A DNA stretch of 64,000 bases from Treponema phagedenis (GCF_008153345.1 NZ_CP042818.1:868001-932000), one strand, 5' to 3'. Numbered from the stretch's first letter, positions 37,170 to 45,925 are shown. Notes: generated from the letters alone by a model not told the origin. Numbers and translations: made by a program.

Positions 37170-38463
37170 CATTGCTGTCCAAAATAATTTCATACAAGCC
37201 CCAGTTCCAACTGAAATTCAAGGGAAGGAGGTTTTGGGATTGGAACTTCTCCATTTATAAAAGGCAAATGCGTTTAAATATAATTGTAGGGAATACCGAC
37301 ATAAATTCTGTAAAAGACCGGTCAACCTTCGTTTTAAATTTCAGGTACGCAAATAATAAATAGCAAATAAGTGCTATCCATATTTGTGTAAGAACAGCGC
37401 TCCGGCTTCTGCCATAAAACTTTTTTATCCTTAAGTTTTGCTTTATAGCTTTAAAAAACAACTCTATACTCCATCTGTTTTTATAGATTTTCGCTATCGT
37501 AGAAGCCGCTAAAGACAAGTTATTGGTCAGAATTATGATGGTTTTACATGTGTCCGGATCATAAGACTTTATTTTTCGAAATGGTATGTCCTGTATACCT
37601 TGTGCCGCGTTTCCGGTAAACAGAATAATTTCATCCGAAAGAATATTTTTATCGCTTGATTCTTTATGTGTGCTGATTACTTGGTGCTTTATATTTGATT
37701 TTAAGCGAGTAACGAAGTAAATATGAGAGTTGCATAACGATTTAAAGTAAGAAAAACTACAATACCCTCTGTCAAAAGCAACGATATCATTTTTTTTGAA
37801 TGGTATTTTATCTGTATCAACACTTTCATGATGCCGTGCGTTATTAATAACTGCATGACAGGGGATATTTCCTGCAGCATCTAATTTTATCGAGAGCTTA
37901 ATGCCTCCCTTTGTTTCTCTAAACTCAAGACCATGGGAACGTTTTACGGCATAAATCAATCGTTGTTGCATCAATACTATACAATGGATTTTTAAACTTG
38001 AACTGATGTTTTGGCTTTATCGATTGAAGCAGGTTAGAAAGATAATAAAACAGTTGTTCGTAAAGCTCACAGGGACGATTGTTATTCGCATATGATAGTG
38101 TTGAACGGTTTATTTTTCTGATAATATTCAGATGATAAAAACTACTGCGATTTACTTTCAGTGCTTGCTCGATACCCCGAAGACTTGTTTGACCGGTTGT
38201 TTGTGCAAACACTAAGCTGACAAATTGCTGCCAACAACTAAAACCTTTTGCGCCTTTTTCTGCATTCGTTTCAATGACCAACTTTTCAAATTGAGATCGC
38301 GAGAAGACGAACGAAATGGGTTCTAGCAATTGTCCTAATATTGTGTTATACTTATTCAAAGTTCGGTTCTTCTGTATTATAGAATAAAATTGTTTGTGTT
38401 TATTTTTTTCTAATTGTACCGGCTGAACCGAACTTTTTCAACTAGTTATTTTGGACAACTGTG
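37170..38463 (-). mobile_element. IS4-family insertion sequence, about 1294 bp
   Basis: The ends carry imperfect 18-bp inverted repeats whose inner 12 bp TGTCCAAAATAA (37176-37187) are perfectly mirrored at 38446-38457. A 9-bp direct repeat ACATTACTT flanks it (37161-37169 and 38464-38472), the usual target duplication size for IS4. Its left target copy lies only 6 bp from the IS5 right end. The transposase is split by a frameshift. Confidence 0.85.
37255..38359 (-). pseudogene. IS4-family transposase, split by a +1 frameshift
   Basis: The N-terminal part (144 codons from TTG at 38359: MNKYNTILGQLLEPISFVFS, first catalytic Asp in YSIDATTIDLC) ends at TGA 37925. The rest continues in a shifted frame (FRETKGGIKLSIKL, second Asp in AFDRGYCSF, Glu in YKNRWSIELFFKAIKQNLRI) to 37255. 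Seven instead of six bases separate the Trp codon of FPW from FRETKGG, which explains the shift. All DDE residues remain, so inactivation is recent, or the frameshift is programmed. Confidence 0.85.
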
Positions 38464-38472
38464 ACATTACTT

Positions 38473-38904
38473 GTACTAACCATAAACTCGAGGTATACTT
38501 ATCCGTATGAGGAAAAACTCGAAAAGAACACTAAACAAAACTTTCTCCAAAGAGCTTTACGTTTACGCGATGAATTGCGCAAATTTCTTCTATGGTATAC
38601 CTCCCACCCGACAAAACTGTACTGACAGCTTTAGATATAATTTTAAAAAACCGGATTACAGTATTCTATACAATATACTTTTTATTTTTAAATCCGGTAC
38701 CTTGCCTATGCACACGCTTTTTCGTTTTTCATTTGCAAGTTTTTTTTGTTTTACCACGGATACGCTATACCGGTCTGCTAAAACACTTCGGATATCTTTT
38801 TGTCGAATGGAATGATCATCGGCAAAGAGTTTTTACCATATAAAAAACAGCCGCTTTTTGTAAACACATTATTTGCAATATAAGGAAATTGCAAGAAGGA
38901 GAAC
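38473..38904 (+). other. Gene-poor stretch between IS4 and the LRR gene
   Basis: About 430 bases without a supported gene. One frame at about 38506-38630 reads YEEKLEKNTKQNFLQRALR and on to TSHPTKLY before a stop, and could be a degraded coding fragment. The ribosome site AAGAAGGAG of the LRR gene is at its right end. No repeat copy seen. Confidence 0.35.
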
Positions 38905-40971
38905 ATGATGAAAAACTCATCAATTGTTAAAAAAGGACCCATGGAGGTATACAAGTCCTTATTGGTTGCCGCACTAACAATTGCAGCATTGGGTATTTTC
39001 GGGGGGCTTACCGCTTGTAAGCAGTCGGCCACTTCGATGGGCACGCCAGAAAACGGCAACGTTACCGTCACAATAACAGGCGAAAACTTAAAAGACATTC
39101 CTACAGGCGGAAAAAACGTTGTGTTTAACGCCGGTACTACTTGGAAAACGGTACAAAAAGACCTCAAATCCAAAATAACTCCCCAAGATAACTACGAAAT
39201 TGAAACGTGGTCGCTTGAAGGTAAAGAAATAGCCGATTCCTATCAGTTTAAGGCAAATGCAACTATTGTTGTCAAAACAAGGCGAAAAGGAACAAGCCCT
39301 GTACCGGCGGGAATTACCGTAACGGTGCAAGGCGATGCGAATGTTACAGGCGTTCCGCTTACACTGCCGGCAACAGATAAAAAGTGGGCGGACATAAAAG
39401 CGGATGCCGAAACTAAAATAAGCTTTAACGAAGGCTATGAGTTTGCTTCTTACCGAGTGAACAAAAAAGACGGGGAGTACATAACCGATGGATATGTTTT
39501 TACAAAAGACACAACCGTTTTTGTCATATCAAAAGCAAAGGGAGCGCAGCCAAATCCTACAGTTACCATACACATAAAAGGAGACAGTAATCTTATCCTT
39601 ATTTCTGATGAAATGGCGGTGAATAAGGGTAAAAGCTGGGCGGACATAAAAGCGGATGCCGAAGCTAAAATAAACTTTAAAGAAGGCTATGAGCTTGCCG
39701 AATGGAAGCTGGGCGATGCAAACGGAAGTAAAATAGAAGACAGTCATGTATTCACCGAAGAGACGAGTGTTTTTGTTTTAGCAAAGAAAAAAGGAACAAC
39801 GCCTGCACCGACACCGTTCAAAAATTTTATAACGACTGAAACGAACGGAGTGCTTACCATTACCGGCTACAACGGAAATCCGCCCGCAATACTGGTAATA
39901 CCCGAAGTAATAAACGGAAAGCAGGTTGTAGGTATTAGCAAGGACGCATTTACGGAAAAAATAAGCATAACAAAGGTGGTATTCCCAAAAAGCCTTAAAA
40001 CAATTGAAGACGCCGAATGGGGATGGATCGGCCTTGTCTGCAAATACAAAGGAACCTTTTCAGGTTGTAAAAACTTAACTGTGCTTGACTTTTCCGCCTG
40101 TGAAAATTTTACCTCCATCGGAAACGGGGCTTTTAATGGCTGCAGCGGTATAACGGCACTTACGCTGCCTGCGTCTATTACCTCCATCGGGCATCAGGCT
40201 TTTTACGGCTGCAGCGGTATAACGGGCTCACTTACGCTGCCTGACTCCCTTACCGCCATCGGGGACTGGGCTTTTTCCGGCTGCAGCGGTATAACGGCAC
40301 TTACGCTGCCTGACTCCCTTACCGCCATCGGGGACTGGGCTTTTTCCAACTGCAGCGGTATAACGGGCTCACTTACGCTGCCTGACTCCCTTACCGCCAT
40401 CGGGAGCTCTGCTTTTTTCGGCTGCATCGGTATAACCTCACTTGCGCTACCTGCATCTCTTATCTCCATCGGAAGCTCTGCTTTTTTCAGCTGCATCGGT
40501 ATAACCTCACTTGCACTACCTGACTCCCTTACCGCCATCGGACACTCTGCTTTTTCTGGCTGCCGCGGTATAACGGGCTCACTTACGCTGCCTGACTCCC
40601 TTACCGCCATCGGGAGCTCTGCTTTTTTCGGCTGCATCGGTATAACCTCACTTGCGCTACCTGCATCTCTTATCTCCATCGGAAGCTCTGCTTTTTTCAG
40701 CTGCATCGGTATAACCTCACTTGCACTACCTGACTCCCTTACCGCCATCGGACACTCTGCTTTTTCCGGCTGCACGCAGGCGGTTATTACGCTGCCTCAA
40801 AGCATAACAACGATAGACGTGAAAGCTTTCGGAGATAGGGATAATACAACGTCACTTTGTAAAGCAGTGCGAGTGCCGAACAGCACCATCAAACAGATGG
40901 TAGAAGATTCACAGTATACGAAGAATACTGACAAGAATAACCCACCGTATATTGAGGTGTATACCCCTTAA
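38905..40971 (+). CDS. BspA-type leucine-rich-repeat surface lipoprotein
   Basis: Lipoprotein of 688 residues. The signal peptide ends in the lipobox GLTAC (Cys38). Residues about 51-300 are three related units of 75-80 residues (each with WKTVQKDLKSKI- or WADIKADAEAKI-like helices and a YELAEWKL strand). Residues about 300-640 are LRR_5 units of 23-24 residues with the pattern LTLPDSLTAIGSSAFFGC. Such treponemal and Bacteroidetes proteins bind fibronectin, fibrinogen or epithelial cells. A 210-bp tandem duplication lies inside the LRRs. Start at the first of two ATGs after AAGGAG. Confidence 0.9.
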   Translation: MMKNSSIVKKGPMEVYKSLLVAALTIAALGIFGGLTACKQSATSMGTPENGNVTVTITGENLKDIPTGGKNVVFNAGTTWKTVQKDLKSKITPQDNYEIETWSLEGKEIADSYQFKANATIVVKTRRKGTSPVPAGITVTVQGDANVTGVPLTLPATDKKWADIKADAETKISFNEGYEFASYRVNKKDGEYITDGYVFTKDTTVFVISKAKGAQPNPTVTIHIKGDSNLILISDEMAVNKGKSWADIKADAEAKINFKEGYELAEWKLGDANGSKIEDSHVFTEETSVFVLAKKKGTTPAPTPFKNFITTETNGVLTITGYNGNPPAILVIPEVINGKQVVGISKDAFTEKISITKVVFPKSLKTIEDAEWGWIGLVCKYKGTFSGCKNLTVLDFSACENFTSIGNGAFNGCSGITALTLPASITSIGHQAFYGCSGITGSLTLPDSLTAIGDWAFSGCSGITALTLPDSLTAIGDWAFSNCSGITGSLTLPDSLTAIGSSAFFGCIGITSLALPASLISIGSSAFFSCIGITSLALPDSLTAIGHSAFSGCRGITGSLTLPDSLTAIGSSAFFGCIGITSLALPASLISIGSSAFFSCIGITSLALPDSLTAIGHSAFSGCTQAVITLPQSITTIDVKAFGDRDNTTSLCKAVRVPNSTIKQMVEDSQYTKNTDKNNPPYIEVYTP
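40355..40774 (+). repeat. 210-bp in-frame tandem duplication in the LRR gene
   Basis: Copies 40355-40564 and 40565-40774 are in tandem. Over the 180 bases compared from 40381 and 40591 only one base differs (T versus C at 40557/40767). Each copy encodes 70 residues, three LRR units, so the frame is kept. Confidence 0.88.
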
Positions 40972-41204
40972 CTTCGGTACGGGAAAACTCAGGAAAAAAC
41001 TTGTCCCGCCTCTTTGAGGCGAGGAGGAATGACTGGAGTGAAGCCCCCGAAAAGAGGCTTTGTAAACAACAACTGCTCCGGCTTTGCCGGGGCAAACCCC
41101 GCTGCGGTTCTGATTGCTGATTTTGTCATACCTGCTTTACTTCGCTACGAGTTTAAAAGCTTCAATTCTACAAAATAGTGTTGATGCTTTTAAACATCGT
41201 GTGG

Positions 41205-41590
41205 AAGGCAGGTTAAGGGCTGCCCCAAGCCCTTTGTATAAGCATTCCTATGGTAAGTTACTCACCGTTGTCAAAATCAGAACTGCCACGGATGGCAGTG
41301 GTTCCACGCAGCAGCGAGTTTTAAAGCAAAATTATTTACAAAGCTTTAAAACTCGCAGGTTTGGTTTTGCCATGGACGGCAAAACTCAGAACCGCCACGG
41401 ACGGCGGTGGTTCCAAGCAGAAGCGAGTTTGAAAACTACCACAGCATATTCGGAGTTTTCAAACTCGTGGTTTAGTTTTTGCCATGGACGGCAAAAACTA
41501 AACCTGGGCTCTTTTTTATAAAATTTTTTGTGATTTGTATACGATGCATGAAAAACGTATCAAGTTATTAAAAAACGCTATATTAGTTTT
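41205..41590 (-). repeat. Dispersed repeat, copy 4, expanded with hairpins
   Basis: Largest copy, reverse orientation, in the 652-base gap between two converging genes. The end GTTATTAAAAAACGCTATAT is at about 41564-41583 and the conserved CCTATGGTAAGTTACTCACCGTTG at about 41248. Between them are stems GAGTTTTAAAGC/GCTTTAAAACTC and GAGTTTGAAAAC/GTTTTCAAACTC and four ANGGAN hairpins. It begins with the 30-bp hairpin repeat also found at 35864. Bases 40972-41204 hold no gene that I can support. Confidence 0.65.
41280..41504 (+). ncRNA. Candidate RNA with four ANGGAN hexaloop hairpins (CsrA-site-like)
   Basis: Four hairpins present a hexaloop with central GGA closed by C-G: CACGGATG (41287-41294), CATGGACG (41371-41378), CACGGACG (41396-41403) and CATGGACG (41484-41491). 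Stems differ completely (6 to 14 bp, the last a perfect 14 bp GTTTAGTTTTTGCC/GGCAAAAACTAAAC), and a T-rich run follows. CsrA/RsmA proteins bind CANGGANG in exactly such loops. Transcription from the plus strand is assumed, either as an sRNA or as the 3' end of the LRR mRNA. Not proven. Confidence 0.4.
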
Positions 41591-41623
41591 TGTTGTGGAT
41601 AAGAATACGTGTGTATCCTAAAT

Positions 41624-42778
41624 TTATTGATTAGCAGCTGCTTGTTTTAATTTTGCTTTAGATTGAATAGTTAAAAAATCATATTCATGTGCAGAAAATA
41701 ATTCAGGACTGCACTGTGATAATTTTTGTTTTGTGATTTTAATTGCCTCTTCAGATTTATCAATTCCAATCCATTTTCGTCCAAGCTCTTGCGCTGCTAC
41801 CAATGTTGTGCCTGAACCGCAGAAAAAATCAAAGATAATACTGTCTTCATTAGATGAGCTTTCGATTAAGTGTTTGAGTAATGATAGATTTTTCTCGGTT
41901 GGATATGCAGGATATTGGTAATCTTTAAAATCCCAGATATCTTGCATCTTTTTACCCTTTTGCTCATCAGCATAAATAATTTTTCGGGGGACTTCGTTTG
42001 AAGACCATTCTATCAATCCTCGCCTATCCAGTTCTTCAAGTTCTTTCGGATCGGAGCGCCAGTGCCTTCCGGGCGGTGGCTTTAGTCCTTTAAATTCCCC
42101 TCCGGTAACGCCGGTTTTTGTTTCACCGGGTGCGTGCAGAGGGATTGTCGTATATAAACGGCCGTTTTTATCTATCTTTTTATAAAGGCGTTTTATATCG
42201 TCATCTGAAAAAGGCTCACAGGGGTTATGCCAAATATTATTTTTTGTTTTTGAATAAAACAGTATCAGGTCTTTTATGTTCCCATAGGCGCGCCGTGAAA
42301 AATTTTTGGGGTTGCATTTTATTCGCGTAATATCATTTTTAAAATTTTCTATACCGAAAATTTCATCCATGATAATTTTTACATAATGTCCTATTTTATA
42401 ATCAATGTGTAAATAAATTGAGCCGTTTTTTGAAAGCATTTTATGAGCCGGAATCAAACGTTCGCGTAGAAACTCTAAGAAATCTGCACCAACAAGTTTA
42501 TCGCTATAAGCAATTTTATCATTACCGCCCGGGCTAACAGTACTTGTTCTATCATCTCCAATAGCAAAAACACTGTTTGTTGCAAAAGGCGGATCTATAT
42601 AGATAAAATCAACCCTTCCTTCAAGATTATACTCCTGTAACAATATTTGCATAGACGAAAAATTATCGCCCTGAATAAGAAGATTATTCTTTTTATTCCA
42701 TGGTGCGGAAAATGAATAGTTATTTTGCATACCCAAAATCGCTTCTTTCGTTTTTTTTCCGTTATATATCAGCTCCAT
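41624..42778 (-). CDS. Adenine-specific DNA methyltransferase (beta class)
   Basis: N6-adenine DNA methyltransferase of 384 residues. The catalytic motif IV is IDPPF (residues 61-65) and the SAM motif I FDFFCGSGTTLVAAQELG lies near residue 318, giving the order of beta-class enzymes; GIDKSEEAIKITKQKL is motif II. No restriction endonuclease is adjacent, only a 39-codon frame 12 nt upstream, so it is an orphan or the survivor of a broken type II system. Target sequence unknown. Codon and base composition look like its neighbours. Confidence 0.9.
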   Translation of the reverse strand: MELIYNGKKTKEAILGMQNNYSFSAPWNKKNNLLIQGDNFSSMQILLQEYNLEGRVDFIYIDPPFATNSVFAIGDDRTSTVSPGGNDKIAYSDKLVGADFLEFLRERLIPAHKMLSKNGSIYLHIDYKIGHYVKIIMDEIFGIENFKNDITRIKCNPKNFSRRAYGNIKDLILFYSKTKNNIWHNPCEPFSDDDIKRLYKKIDKNGRLYTTIPLHAPGETKTGVTGGEFKGLKPPPGRHWRSDPKELEELDRRGLIEWSSNEVPRKIIYADEQKGKKMQDIWDFKDYQYPAYPTEKNLSLLKHLIESSSNEDSIIFDFFCGSGTTLVAAQELGRKWIGIDKSEEAIKITKQKLSQCSPELFSAHEYDFLTIQSKAKLKQAAANQ

Positions 42779-42790
42779 ATTTCAAAAATT

Positions 42791-42910
42791 TCATCGCTGC
42801 CCATCAATATCCCGAATCCCTTCCGGAATTGTCGGATAAACACGGAACAGGTGATCAAGATAATTTCTTTGGTTTGCATACTCTATACTTAATTCTGTCC
42901 AGCGATTCAT
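42791..42910 (-). CDS. Short frame upstream of the methyltransferase, possible restriction-gene remnant
   Basis: A 39-codon frame with a good ribosome site (GGAGGGA, 4 nt before ATG at 42910) reads MNRWTELSIEYANQRNYLDH and on through VYPTIPEGIRDIDGQR before TGA. It is co-directional with, and 12 nt from, the methyltransferase gene. Around the stop a second frame stays open (GSDEIFEIW) into the methyltransferase start. It may be the N-terminus of a lost restriction gene or a small partner. I do not recognise a family. Confidence 0.5.
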   Translation of the reverse strand: MNRWTELSIEYANQRNYLDHLFRVYPTIPEGIRDIDGQR

Positions 42911-43086
42911 TTTCCCTCCGTACAAGCACTATTATTTTATTCTATGCTAAAGCATAAAAAAATGCTATCCTCCGGCGGAAACTCTCTTGTTCATGTCTAC
43001 GCTTTGTAAAAAGAATACGGCATCTTTTGCAACTTTTCGATTTTTATACGGTCAAAAGGAAAGGCAGAACTATAGAAGGAATAATT

Positions 43087-43737
43087 ATGACAAATAAAAT
43101 CAAAAGACGCTATACAGTCGGGGAAGAAATTGCAAATGCTATTACACACGGAGTTGGAGTGGGGCTTTCCATTGCCGCCCTCGTTTTACTCATTGTGCGG
43201 GCAAATCGCTATGCGCCGCCGGAGCTTAAAGCGGGGTACATTGTCGGCTTCAGTATTTTCGGCGCATCTTTAATTATTTTGTATCTGTTTTCTACACTGT
43301 ATCACGCTTTGCCGCTCGGTGCAAAAAAAGTATTTCAAATTTTTGACCATTGCTCCATTTATATTTTAATTGCGGGAACGTATACGGCATTTTGCTTAAC
43401 CGCTCTGCACGGAGCAATCGGCTGGACAATCTTCGGGATTATTTGGGGCTTTGCAATTGCGGGCATTGTACTGTATGCAATCTTCCAAAACAAATTCCCT
43501 ATATTTTCTCTTATTACCTATATTGTAATGGGCTGGATTATCATCTTTGCGGCACGTCCACTCAAATCGCAGCTCCCTTCAATCAGTTTTTTATTTTTAA
43601 TCTTAGGTGGTATTGTATATACCGCGGGCTGTATTTTTTTTGCATTAAAAAAAATTAGGTGGATGCATACCATCTGGCATTTCTTTGTGCTCGGCGGAAG
43701 CATTCTTCACTTTTTTTCTATGTATTATAGCTTGTAA
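43087..43737 (+). CDS. Hemolysin III / PAQR family membrane protein
   Basis: Seven-helix membrane protein of 216 residues of the hemolysin-III (YqfA/adiponectin-receptor-like) family. The N-terminal [17 protein letters not shown], the middle [33 protein letters not shown] (split here as [14 protein letters not shown]) and the C-terminal [18 protein letters not shown] hold the conserved His/Asp metal-site residues. I start at 43087 ([10 protein letters not shown]) because AGAAGGA lies 7 nt upstream; a longer frame to 43027 lacks a ribosome site. Biological role is not settled in bacteria. Confidence 0.88.
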   Translation: MTNKIKRRYTVGEEIANAITHGVGVGLSIAALVLLIVRANRYAPPELKAGYIVGFSIFGASLIILYLFSTLYHALPLGAKKVFQIFDHCSIYILIAGTYTAFCLTALHGAIGWTIFGIIWGFAIAGIVLYAIFQNKFPIFSLITYIVMGWIIIFAARPLKSQLPSISFLFLILGGIVYTAGCIFFALKKIRWMHTIWHFFVLGGSILHFFSMYYSL

Positions 43738-43805
43738 TTATAAAGACTTTTGGCGTGCCGCTTCACATCGGTCGACGTACTGCAGGCTCAGGCCATCGCC
43801 TTCGG

Positions 43806-44021
43806 CTATTTTGCGGCAGAAATTGCTGCCTCAAAATGATCCGGCGAACGGCTTAAAAAAACGTTTGCCTCACGCAGATGCGTTGCATTAAGAGCTTGAG
43901 CTGCCCTGTAACCTGCTTTATTATCCAGTAATGCGTAGAACTTTATACAATCGCTTTGCAATGATTCCTTGGCTCTCTTTGCCATTTTTCGGAGAAGCGG
44001 CGTATTATAAAAACTATACAT
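43806..44021 (-). CDS. Small protein of unknown function (71 residues)
   Basis: A frame with a weak GGGAA ribosome site encodes a mostly helical, charged protein (RKMAKRAKESLQSDCIKFYA, LDNKAGYRAAQALNATHLRE). It is the only candidate gene in the 421-base gap between the hemolysin-III gene and the DUF2804-like gene. It may be a real small gene or the end of a degraded one; no family recognised. Confidence 0.4.
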   Translation of the reverse strand: MYSFYNTPLLRKMAKRAKESLQSDCIKFYALLDNKAGYRAAQALNATHLREANVFLSRSPDHFEAAISAAK

Positions 44022-44158
44022 AATTCCCGCTTTGTATCGACACTCAAACTATTTATTAAAAAAAGCTTGTTACGCCTTTTGTGAAATGTTTTTAAATTTC
44101 CGGATTATCTTCCGCTCTTGTTCTTTTGGGCTAAACGGCTTATACTTGGCGCACGATT

Positions 44159-45235
44159 ATGGCGGAGCAGCAGCAACATCTATATACAAGAAAAATATCA
44201 CCGGCGCCGGATCTTCCGGTAAAAAACGGAGTGCCGCTTTTTGGCTCATACTCCGGCTGGTTTAAAAAATTTGATATTCGCGGCTTAAAGCGCCCTTTCG
44301 GGAATCTTCCGATACCGGTGTTTTTAACCAATAGACGTATAATAAGTTCTATGCGTTTTATGTTTTGTAACGCCGATATTATCGGTGAAATGGAATTTTT
44401 CTCGGCCGGGTATTTTTCCTTTATGGAAACAAACCTTTGGCAAAGAAAAACAAACAAACGGTTTTCTTATCGTAAACTCCTTCCCGGCGGATTTATGCAT
44501 TTACCGAAAAGTATCGCATACAGTGTTACCGCATGCCGCACAAAAAAACGATACGCCCGCATTTTTTCTCGGCTTTTACAGGGTATGATGCACATTGATT
44601 TTGATTTTTCCAAATCTCGGGATAGACCTGCGTGCGAAGGGCGGCTTGATTTTTACACCGGAATTAAGGGGGCGGTAAATCTTTCTTCGGTAATTCCGTA
44701 TCAGGTTCGAAGACGCTGCCAGACAACCTATTTGCATTGCGGGACGGTAAACGGCTGGGTGAGCTTCGGCTTTAATGAAGACATCCACTTAGATAAAAAC
44801 CTCGCGCCCGGTTTTTTTGAATTTCGAAACACCTATATGCCCGCGCGAATGAAGCGAACTATTCTTATAGGACTCGGTTATATTGATCGTAAGCTTATCA
44901 GTTTTCAACTTGCAAATTCGGTTGCACCGGACAGTTATTCATACAATGATAATATTTTATTTTATGATGGTAAACGCGTGCCGCTGCCTCCGGTGCGAAT
45001 AACAAGACCGTACGGAACAACAGGAGTTTGGATTATCCAAGACACTGAAAGAATGGTTGATCTTACCTTTACGCCGATCTCTCAAAGTAAAAGAACAATC
45101 AGCGCGCTAATTCTCCATGCGGATTATAACACCATTTACGGAACATTTGACGGAACACTGCTTACATCGACAGGGGAAGCGGTTAAACTAAAAAACTTTG
45201 CGGGAATCGGAAAACGCATTCGTATGAGAATTTAA
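44159..45235 (+). CDS. DUF2804-like protein
   Basis: Cytosolic-looking protein of 358 residues with features of the DUF2804 family: the opening PLFGSYSGWFKKFDIRGLKR, the central HCGTVNGWVSFGF and a beta-rich remainder (GTTGVWIIQDTERMVDLTFT). Its function is unknown in all organisms; the fold is thought to resemble carotenoid 1,2-hydratase/lipocalin-like proteins, which is inference. It has no strong ribosome site and no evident operon partner. A repeat copy begins 17 nt after its stop. Confidence 0.7.
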   Translation: MAEQQQHLYTRKISPAPDLPVKNGVPLFGSYSGWFKKFDIRGLKRPFGNLPIPVFLTNRRIISSMRFMFCNADIIGEMEFFSAGYFSFMETNLWQRKTNKRFSYRKLLPGGFMHLPKSIAYSVTACRTKKRYARIFSRLLQGMMHIDFDFSKSRDRPACEGRLDFYTGIKGAVNLSSVIPYQVRRRCQTTYLHCGTVNGWVSFGFNEDIHLDKNLAPGFFEFRNTYMPARMKRTILIGLGYIDRKLISFQLANSVAPDSYSYNDNILFYDGKRVPLPPVRITRPYGTTGVWIIQDTERMVDLTFTPISQSKRTISALILHADYNTIYGTFDGTLLTSTGEAVKLKNFAGIGKRIRMRI

Positions 45236-45251
45236 TTTTTCCAACATTACT

Positions 45252-45535
45252 ACTATAGAGTTTTTTTGATAACTCGTTCTCTTTTTAATACATTTATACG
45301 AATTGTAAAAAGTTTTATAAAAAAGAGTCCGACACAGCGCAAGGGCGAACCCTTGGAATTTCTACCTTTGGTTCGCCTACGAGTTTTGCCTGCTTACGCA
45401 GGAGTATCAGGCAAAACATCGTTTGGAATTGAGCAACGGTGAGTAATTTACCATAGTAATGCTGAATCTGCAAACCGTTATGGTTAATGCTCCAAATAGT
45501 ATAACAGCAACTTAATTACAAAACGTTATACTACT
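45252..45535 (+). repeat. Dispersed MITE-like repeat, copy 5 (most complete)
   Basis: Reference copy of 284 bp, forward orientation, in the 396-base gap before the cupin gene. The ends ACTATAGAGTTTTTTTGATA and TTAATTACAAAACGTTATAC form imperfect inverted repeats. Core stems are GGCGAACC (45344-45351) with GGTTCGCC (45370-45377), and GTTTTGCCTG with CAGGCAAAAC. The conserved CAACGGTGAGTAATTTACC and ATAGTAATGCTGAATC follow. The cupin promoter must lie in its last part or in 45536-45631. Confidence 0.75.
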
Positions 45536-45631
45536 GACACTGACTCGGTTTATGGTTATAATCAGCGTGACTTTTAGAATTATAAACCGTTTCCCTACAA
45601 TTACACATAAGAAACGGCTGAAGGAGCTTTT

Positions 45632-45925
45632 ATGAATTCACAGGCAAAAATCGGCAATACGGACGGACTTGTATTTGAAGAAAAAAAATTCCTCGTTGCG
45701 CGTAAAACATGGAAAAAGGGCGATACAATTCCCAAGCATAATCATGAAGGAATGGATGTTATTTTCTCCGTAATTAAAGGGAAAGTATCCGCACATATAA
45801 ACGAAGCCGAAACACACGAACTTACCTCCGGCATGCTCATGTATTTTGACGGGAAAAATTATATTTCAGGCGAGATTCTTGAAGATACAATGGTGCATAT
45901 TGTTCAAATTAAGCAGGCGCAATAG
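45632..45925 (+). CDS. Cupin-domain protein
   Basis: Small single-domain cupin of 97 residues. PKHNHEGMDVIFSVIKGKVSA supplies metal-binding His residues of cupin motif 1, and LTSGMLMYFDGKNYISGEI forms motif 2, though the motif 2 His is replaced. Ribosome site GAAGGAG, 6 nt before ATG. It could bind a metal or small ligand as an enzyme or sensor; sequence alone does not tell which. Confidence 0.8.
   Translation: MNSQAKIGNTDGLVFEEKKFLVARKTWKKGDTIPKHNHEGMDVIFSVIKGKVSAHINEAETHELTSGMLMYFDGKNYISGEILEDTMVHIVQIKQAQ

Noticed and set aside
38507-38843. Two overlapping 80-100-codon plus-strand frames before the LRR gene
   Set aside because: Low-complexity Phe/Tyr-rich translations, no ribosome sites, overlapping frames; at most a decayed fragment.
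40203-40775. Long antisense frame inside the LRR gene with repeated MAVRESGSASEVIPMQ-like units
   Set aside because: It is the complement of the LRR repeats; periodic DNA gives an open opposite frame. No ribosome site or independent support.
44140-44457. Minus-strand frame over the start of the DUF2804-like gene
   Set aside because: Overlaps the conserved N-terminal sequence of the plus-strand gene and has no family resemblance.
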